From: Chryseobacterium ureilyticum
Lineage (GTDB): Bacteria; Bacteroidota; Bacteroidia; Flavobacteriales; Weeksellaceae
NCBI RefSeq assembly: GCF_900156735.1
Contig: NZ_FTOL01000001.1
Span: 434,001 to 498,000, forward strand
Direction: 5' to 3'
Length of the DNA: 64,000 nucleotides
Shown one piece after another: positions 58,566 through 64,000 of this stretch. Under the pieces are notes generated by a model, which saw only the letters and a program-made list of their open reading frames with translations, was not told where the DNA came from and searched no databases. How positions within the stretch are numbered: position 1 is the first letter of the stretch; each line of letters opens with the position of its first letter. Position numbers and translations under genes: made by a program.

Positions 58566-61500
58566 ATACCAAATTAGATAATGTAACAACCCAATATAGA
58601 AAGTTCAACGATAATCAAGCGTTAACAGAAGGGCAATTAAACGAATTTTTAGATTATTTCGAAGATCAGGACAGATTGTCAAGAACACGTCTGAATGGTG
58701 TAGGAATCGTATGTGGCTTTAAATCAAGGTTCGTAGATTCACTTTTAGAACCAGGAGAATTACAGAAATTCAGACCAGGACCTGGTGAAGATAATACTAA
58801 TACCCTTGCCATTACACAAGGTGCCGGAGTCACTACAGACGGAGATCTGGTAATGTTAAGAAGATCATATACACCATCAGTAGCTGAGATAAACTTCGAT
58901 ACCAACTATTATAAATATTATAGAGAATATGATGATGTAGCGGAATACGAAAACTTTCGTATTGCAGGGAACCAGATTCCTCTTTTAGAATTGATTACAG
59001 AAAGTGAATATGCAAAACTACCTAAAGACACTTCCGCAGGCTTTAAGCTTGTAAAAGATATTGATAAGTTATTTGATAAAATTGTAATCCTTTATTTAGA
59101 AAGTTATTCGAATGACGAAAACCCTTGTCAGGATGCAGATTGTGATCATACCGGATCTGAGCAGATTTCTAATCTTAAAGTACTTTTAGCAGATCCTACA
59201 TCTCTTTCTGACCTTATGACTGAAGGTGATGCGAAAGACAATATTTACAGCGTTCACAATGCCTATGAAACGCTTTTTGATAACTTACCGAAGATAGAAA
59301 GCAAAAGAATTATTCTGAATGCCGATGTTGTAAGTGCAAACCAGTTAAGAATTAAATTTGAGGAAGCCAATTCTGCTGTAGGAGACTTGAGTAAAGGCTT
59401 TGATATGATTGCAGCTACGCTTGGGGTAAGCATGAACCTTGGAGGGCAGACGCTTTATGATAAACTAATTTCTTTATTGGATAGCACAAGATCAAGATTG
59501 GATGATTATCAATACAGATATGATTTATTAAAAGATCTTATCGATACCTACAACGAAATTAAAGGATTGCTATTATATCTGAACGCAGAATGTTGCCCAA
59601 GTATAGCAGCGTTCCCTAAACACCTTATGCTGGGACCTGTGGGAGCTAAATTGCAGTTAGGAGATTATACAGATTTCCGTCATGATTTCTATAATTCACC
59701 TATCACAACAAATGATGATGAAAATTATGAAAGAGTGATGATGCTTGCCAATCGTTTTGTGCAGAAAGTAAACGGTTTCCAGACTTATATGGGAGCTATT
59801 AAAATTACTCCTTCCAATATTAATGTAAGATTGGGAGACAAAGCAATTCCTTATTACTATAATGTCAATCAACCTCTATTGACTCAATGGAACTTTGAAA
59901 AAACAAAAACAGACAGAGAAACCTACAATTTAAGTTATCATACAGCCAATCTGGCGGAAGATGACTTCGTTCAGAATCCATTGAATTATAACATTGATAA
60001 CAATGACTTCTATAGAATTGAAGGTCACTTAGGATTGCCTTATAAAACAGCATTACAAAACATCATCGATCTAAAAGCGAAATACGGATTAGGTTTCGAT
60101 GTCATTGCATTGTTTTTAAAAGAAGGTGGAAAACCTAGCGGTGAAGAATCAAGAGAAAAAACAGTGTCTATTGACGAACTTAGAAAACAATTAGAATCAA
60201 TTTCCAGCGAGATCAGTGGTGATAAAGGTGACGCTAAAAGTACCCTGCTGAATCTCTCCAGACTAGACGAGAAATTAAAATTATTAAATAAAGCTGAATT
60301 CTCAAAAGAAGGACCATCTGACGGGATTACTGTTGTAAAAGAAGATCCTAGGAAAAGTGAAGTGGTAACTGAGCTTTTAAGCGAATTTTTAGAGAGAAAA
60401 TCAGGCTTAGAACACATGGCAGGAGTAGAGCCAGGGGGAACCTTTGTTTTAATTTACGAAGATGAAACCAATAGTCAGGTGCTTGCAGACTTCTCGTTGC
60501 CGTATGTATGTTGTTCTAAAGGAAAACCAAATATTCCACCTATTGCTGTGGATGATAAAGTTTCATGTATGCATGGGCAAACAATCGTTATACCTGTTCT
60601 GGACAACGATTATGACGCGGATAACGATCTATTAACAGTTGTTAAAAAATCAGATCCGTCATATGGAACAGTAATTTTAAACAATAACGGAACTTTCGTT
60701 TATACCCATGATGGATCATCAAATCTTTCAGATTCATTTACTTATTGTGTTAATGATGGTAAAGATGACAGTAATATTGCAACGGTATTTATCGACGTTA
60801 AGTCACCTCCGGTAGCCGTGAATGATCACGCTTCAACAGAAGTAGGAGGATTTGTTGACATTGCAGTTAAAGCTAACGACTATGACCTAGGAAATACTGC
60901 GTTAACGGTATTTATAAAAACTCAGCCTACTCATGGTACAGCAAGCCTAAACGGTGATGGTACGATTAAATACAAACATAACGGTTCAACAAACCTTACT
61001 GACTCTTTCACATATTACATCAACGATGGTGAATTTGACAGTAATATTGCGACAGTTACGATCAGTATTGCACCGCCGCCATGTGATTCAGGTATGGACG
61101 TTGTATTTATATTTGACTATACAGGTAGTATGGCATATCAGATTGAGGAAGCTAAAGCTGGAGCTAATGATATCATAGAAACTATTAGTAAAAAGTCCCA
61201 TCCAAATAAATACAGATTAGGAATCGTATTGGCAGATGAATTCAGAAGAGGAGCAGAGTCTCCTTATGGAGCAGTTCCTGCTTATACAAGTTTACCTGCG
61301 GCTCAGAAATTTATTAATAACGGACCTACAACTTCTCAATGGATCACTGCAATGGAAGTGATGAAAGACAATAACGTTTCATCATTTACTGATCAGCTTA
61401 GAAAACTGAATAATTCTGGAGGTGGATTAAGCCTTGGATATGGAGTAGGAGGACCAGAGCCTACCGATATGGCATTAAGCAGAGTTATAGAGCATAATAT

Positions 61501-61795
61501 CGCCGGAGCATTCAGAAATAATGTAGCTAAATATGTTATCATTATTACAGACGAAGTTCCTGGAGGAGATGATGATAAAGCTACTGCTGCTGATGTTAAC
61601 GAAATAAACAGGCTGAAGAATGAATGTATTGCCAAATCAATTAAAGTGATTGTATTAGGATCAGGAGTAAATGCAGCTATAAACGGAGTGTATATCTGGC
61701 AAGAATTAGCTACAGGAACTGGTGGTTCTTGGAACGCAAGTTATAAGGCAAGTGACATCCAGTCTGCAATTATAAATGGTTGTGGAGGTAAATAA
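58562..61795 (+). CDS. Large eCIS accessory protein with Ig-like repeats and vWA domain
   Basis: The 1077-residue protein has three parts. Residues 1-650 form a module shared with the next gene, with hallmarks FLDYFEDQDRLSR and GVGIVCGFK, CQDADCDHTGSEQISNLKVL, FPKHLMLGPVG and DFSLPYVCCS. Two cadherin/VCBS-like repeats follow (about 657-747 and 748-838; each PP.AV.D start and G..DSN..TV end). A C-terminal von Willebrand factor A domain (about 841-1070) has an intact MIDAS start DYTGS and later IIITDE. No signal peptide is seen, so it likely joins the particle in the cytoplasm. Its place straight after the baseplate genes, where tail-fibre genes (Afp13) usually sit, makes a role in target contact or as a baseplate arm likely. 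That is inference. Confidence 0.8.
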   Translation: MNTKLDNVTTQYRKFNDNQALTEGQLNEFLDYFEDQDRLSRTRLNGVGIVCGFKSRFVDSLLEPGELQKFRPGPGEDNTNTLAITQGAGVTTDGDLVMLRRSYTPSVAEINFDTNYYKYYREYDDVAEYENFRIAGNQIPLLELITESEYAKLPKDTSAGFKLVKDIDKLFDKIVILYLESYSNDENPCQDADCDHTGSEQISNLKVLLADPTSLSDLMTEGDAKDNIYSVHNAYETLFDNLPKIESKRIILNADVVSANQLRIKFEEANSAVGDLSKGFDMIAATLGVSMNLGGQTLYDKLISLLDSTRSRLDDYQYRYDLLKDLIDTYNEIKGLLLYLNAECCPSIAAFPKHLMLGPVGAKLQLGDYTDFRHDFYNSPITTNDDENYERVMMLANRFVQKVNGFQTYMGAIKITPSNINVRLGDKAIPYYYNVNQPLLTQWNFEKTKTDRETYNLSYHTANLAEDDFVQNPLNYNIDNNDFYRIEGHLGLPYKTALQNIIDLKAKYGLGFDVIALFLKEGGKPSGEESREKTVSIDELRKQLESISSEISGDKGDAKSTLLNLSRLDEKLKLLNKAEFSKEGPSDGITVVKEDPRKSEVVTELLSEFLERKSGLEHMAGVEPGGTFVLIYEDETNSQVLADFSLPYVCCSKGKPNIPPIAVDDKVSCMHGQTIVIPVLDNDYDADNDLLTVVKKSDPSYGTVILNNNGTFVYTHDGSSNLSDSFTYCVNDGKDDSNIATVFIDVKSPPVAVNDHASTEVGGFVDIAVKANDYDLGNTALTVFIKTQPTHGTASLNGDGTIKYKHNGSTNLTDSFTYYINDGEFDSNIATVTISIAPPPCDSGMDVVFIFDYTGSMAYQIEEAKAGANDIIETISKKSHPNKYRLGIVLADEFRRGAESPYGAVPAYTSLPAAQKFINNGPTTSQWITAMEVMKDNNVSSFTDQLRKLNNSGGGLSLGYGVGGPEPTDMALSRVIEHNIAGAFRNNVAKYVIIITDEVPGGDDDKATAADVNEINRLKNECIAKSIKVIVLGSGVNAAINGVYIWQELATGTGGSWNASYKASDIQSAIINGCGGK

Positions 61796-61847
61796 ACATC
61801 TGAAAAAATCTCACAATTCAGAATGACATATTCTGTAGTGATAACAT

Positions 61848-61881
61848 ACTTCTTAGGTAGATGAATTTCTACCTGAGAAGT
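61848..61881 (+). terminator. Hairpin between the two accessory genes (possible attenuator)
   Basis: ACTTCTTAGGTAG (61848-61860) and CTACCTGAGAAGT (61869-61881) pair over 13 bp with one G-U pair and an 8-base loop. The stem is followed by TTATGAAAA, a poor U-run, so read-through is likely. It lies in the 127-bp gap before the next gene. Confidence 0.6.
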
Positions 61882-61922
61882 TTATGAAAATCACCTTAAT
61901 CAATCATTAAAAATGAAAAATA

Positions 61923-64000
61923 ATGAATAATAAATTAAGTAATATAGCAGTCCGATACCGAAAGTTCAGTAAAGGACAATACATAGAAAAAACTCACTTC
62001 AATGAATTTTTGGATTATTTTGAAGATCAGGATCGTTTATCCAGAGTAATGCTGGAGGGAGTGGGTGTTGTATGTGGCTTCAAACCTAAGCTCGTTTATG
62101 TTGATAAACGGTTGAACAATATACAGCTTTCCCAAGGAGTAGCTATAACAACCGACGGAGATTTGCTTACCCTCAATAAAACAAGTGAAGTGAGCAAAGA
62201 TTTGTATGTGAGTGATTTGAAAACCATCAACATAGAAAACCAAAAATATACACACTTTAAAGCATATGATAACTTTAAAGTAGGATATGCTCCGTTTTAC
62301 GACGATAAAAAGACAAAACAGATTGAACTTTGGGAACTGGCAACAGAAGAAGAAGCAACCTCTGATTTTCAGCCTATTAATAATCTTTCAAATCTGGAAA
62401 ACAAATGTGTATTGCTCTATCTGGAAGATTACGAAAAAGATATTAAACCCTGTAGAGGAGTAGATTGTGATAATCACGGAATCCAGCAAATACGAAATCT
62501 CAAAGTACTGGTTACTACAGAAAAACAAATGGCTCATATTATTGGGCAGATTGGTTTTAGCATTGATCCTGTGACCGGTGAAGTAGTACCCAACAGAAGA
62601 GATACTATTCAGCCTCATCCTTTGTTTCTAAAGGATATTATGAAGCCGGTAAAACAAGAAAGAGTAGTTGTAGAAAGACTTATTTTAAATAATAAAGCTG
62701 AAGCAAATATTCTCCCTTCCGATATCAAAAAGCTTTATCAGGATGTTTTACAAAAAAATGATTACGGGCAGGCTATTTTTGAGAAAATCAATGCAATTTC
62801 TCAGGTAATAGGAATGGGAACAGCATCTCATCCAGGTTTTAAAAGCGCATTAGAAAATATTCTTACCCAAGAAATAGGGTTCCAGTATGCTTATGATGCA
62901 GTGCAGGATTTGGCGGATACTTATTCTGAGATTATCAAATTACTTCCTAAGGCATTTACCGTATCTCTTCCAGATTTGATTTCTTTTCCTAAACATGTGA
63001 TGCTTGGGAAATTGATACCCAACAAACAACTGGATCCTTTTAGGCATCAGTTTTACAATTCACCTGTTTTAGATGAAGAAAAAGCAATGGAAAGGGTTAA
63101 ATTCTTGATCCGTCGTTTTAATCAGCAGGTACAAAGCTTTAGACTTTCAAGCACTAAAAGTCAAATTAGAATTACTCCGTCTCAAAAGTTAAAACCACTA
63201 AGTAATAAAGCTATTCCTTTTTACTATGAGGCTTCAGAGGCACTTCTAAAAACATGGAATTTTGACAGAATAAACAATCGCTCGTTTCTTGAGAATATAA
63301 CATTCAATAATCCATTCTATAATATTGAAGGGCATCACGGAATGGATTACAGAGAAGCTTTTGACAAGATAAAAGAAATTAGAGACCAACAACAACTGGG
63401 ATTTGATATTATGGCATTGTCTTTACAGGAATTGGTAAATAACAAAGACCTTTCAACAGCATATTTCAATGAGTATGTAGAAGCACATCATGGGCTAGAA
63501 CATAAGCGTGGTGTAGAGCGTGGAGGTACTTTTGTACTGATCTTTGATAATATAGGAAGAGATACAAAAGTGATTGCAGATTTTTCGCTTCCTTACATAT
63601 GCTGTACTCCAAAAATTGACGTTAAATTAAGCTTGCCAAGCCCTATTGCTTGCGCCAAATCAGACCTGATCCCTTTCACGGTATATCCTATGAATGGTGA
63701 TGTGAGAGCTGTTGTAACTGGAGGCTTAAACGGAGGTGTTGTGTTAATAGATGGAAGATATTTCCTTAACCCATCATTGGTGAGCGCTGAGCTTTATAAT
63801 AAAGAAATTAGCTTTACTGTAAACGGAAAACCTACTAAATGTACCGTTAGAGTACTTCCACAACCGGATATCAAAATAAAAGCTGATTCTGTTACTTATC
63901 CAAAAGGAGATTCAAAAGACACTATAGTTAACTTTAAGATTTCAGGAGAAAATATTGGAGATTATACTTACAGTTGGGACTTCTGGGATAATGGTCGTTG
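61923..64000 (+). CDS. Large eCIS accessory protein, paralogue of the preceding gene (C-terminus cut by window edge)
   Basis: The frame is open from ATG 61923 to the window edge, 692 codons. The protein shares with its neighbour FLDYFEDQDRLSR, GVGVVCGFK, the motif CRGVDCDNHGIQQIRNLKVL, FPKHVMLGKLIPN, GLEHKRGVERGGTFVLIF and DFSLPYICCT, over about 640 residues. After that it differs. Instead of VCBS-like and vWA parts it goes into a beta-rich region ending in a PKD-like segment (GENIGDYTYSWDFWDNG). The nearby ATG at 61913 leads to a stop after five codons and was not used. It presumably forms a second type of particle appendage with another target-facing domain. Confidence 0.85.
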   Translation, partial: MNNKLSNIAVRYRKFSKGQYIEKTHFNEFLDYFEDQDRLSRVMLEGVGVVCGFKPKLVYVDKRLNNIQLSQGVAITTDGDLLTLNKTSEVSKDLYVSDLKTINIENQKYTHFKAYDNFKVGYAPFYDDKKTKQIELWELATEEEATSDFQPINNLSNLENKCVLLYLEDYEKDIKPCRGVDCDNHGIQQIRNLKVLVTTEKQMAHIIGQIGFSIDPVTGEVVPNRRDTIQPHPLFLKDIMKPVKQERVVVERLILNNKAEANILPSDIKKLYQDVLQKNDYGQAIFEKINAISQVIGMGTASHPGFKSALENILTQEIGFQYAYDAVQDLADTYSEIIKLLPKAFTVSLPDLISFPKHVMLGKLIPNKQLDPFRHQFYNSPVLDEEKAMERVKFLIRRFNQQVQSFRLSSTKSQIRITPSQKLKPLSNKAIPFYYEASEALLKTWNFDRINNRSFLENITFNNPFYNIEGHHGMDYREAFDKIKEIRDQQQLGFDIMALSLQELVNNKDLSTAYFNEYVEAHHGLEHKRGVERGGTFVLIFDNIGRDTKVIADFSLPYICCTPKIDVKLSLPSPIACAKSDLIPFTVYPMNGDVRAVVTGGLNGGVVLIDGRYFLNPSLVSAELYNKEISFTVNGKPTKCTVRVLPQPDIKIKADSVTYPKGDSKDTIVNFKISGENIGDYTYSWDFWDNGR

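Noticed and set aside
41960..64000. Type VI secretion system
   Set aside because: VgrG-, PAAR- and gp25-like genes occur in both, but no membrane-complex genes (TssJLM type) are seen. The DUF4255, LysM, Afp11/12-like and tape-measure genes are typical of extracellular contractile particles.
41960..64000. Prophage
   Set aside because: No terminase, portal, capsid, integrase or lysis genes are present, and three sheath and three tube genes are an eCIS trait.

Overview
The window looks like chromosome of a Bacteroidota bacterium, most likely a Flavobacteriia member close to Chryseobacterium. The reasons are AT-rich DNA, TAnnTTTG-type -7 promoter boxes, a type IX secretion C-terminal sorting domain (gene at 36616), a SusC-style TonB receptor with an N-terminal carboxypeptidase-like domain, and a Bacteroidota-style contractile injection system. 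The genus is inferred from general protein character, not from a marker gene.

Region 1 (1-34390, all minus strand) is one long biosynthesis-and-uptake operon for a thiazoline/thiazole metallophore of the yersiniabactin/pyochelin/micacocidin type. In transcription order it holds a TonB receptor, a beta-propeller lipoprotein, a small DoxX-like membrane protein, a Baeyer-Villiger-type flavin monooxygenase, and a FAAL-acyl-CoA dehydrogenase-ACP loading protein. Next come a PKS (KS-dead AT-DH-KR-ACP, broken by one in-frame TAA), a second AT-less KS protein, and an NRPS (ACP-Cy-A-PCP-oxidase-TubC-Cy). They are followed by a type II thioesterase, an NRPS (half Cy-A with embedded MT-like domain-PCP), a saccharopine-dehydrogenase-like reductase, a thiazolinyl imide reductase, a terminal NRPS (TubC-Cy-A-PCP-TE), a HAD hydrolase and the start of an Sfp-type PPTase. 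All three A domains read as cysteine-specific or nearly so. The logic predicts a fatty-acyl, partly unsaturated polyketide chain capped by three cysteine-derived rings. There is no salicylate synthase, so the usual aryl cap is replaced by a fatty acid.

Region 2 (34391-39631, plus strand) is an accessory stretch. It has a SUKH (SMI1/KNR4) protein, a leucine-rich-repeat-like protein, and a secreted T9SS protein built of two seven-repeat RCC1 propellers joined by a fibronectin III domain. It ends at a strong bidirectional terminator.

Region 3 (39632-64000) is an extracellular contractile injection system (eCIS; Afp/PVC/AlgoCIS-like). A short minus-strand operon (Cys-rich protein plus tape-measure protein) diverges from the main plus-strand operon. 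That operon holds a DUF4255 tail terminator, three sheath proteins, three tube proteins, DUF5908, a LysM baseplate protein, a VgrG-like spike, PAAR, gp25, two large baseplate proteins and two large paralogous accessory proteins, one ending in Ig-like repeats plus a vWA domain and the other running off the window. The two divergent promoters are mirror images in layout: a perfect 14-bp element lies exactly 45 bp upstream of each -7 box, and each -7 box lies exactly 26 bp from its start codon. This points to one regulator controlling both halves. The AAA+ ATPase and toxin cargo expected of an eCIS are not in the window and probably lie downstream.

The most unusual points are the FAAL/AT-less PKS/three-cysteine NRPS architecture with its nonsense codon, the split and decayed domains in that assembly line, the mirror-image promoters of the injection system, its three sheath isoforms with different surface insertions, and an internal terminator separating tail genes from baseplate genes.
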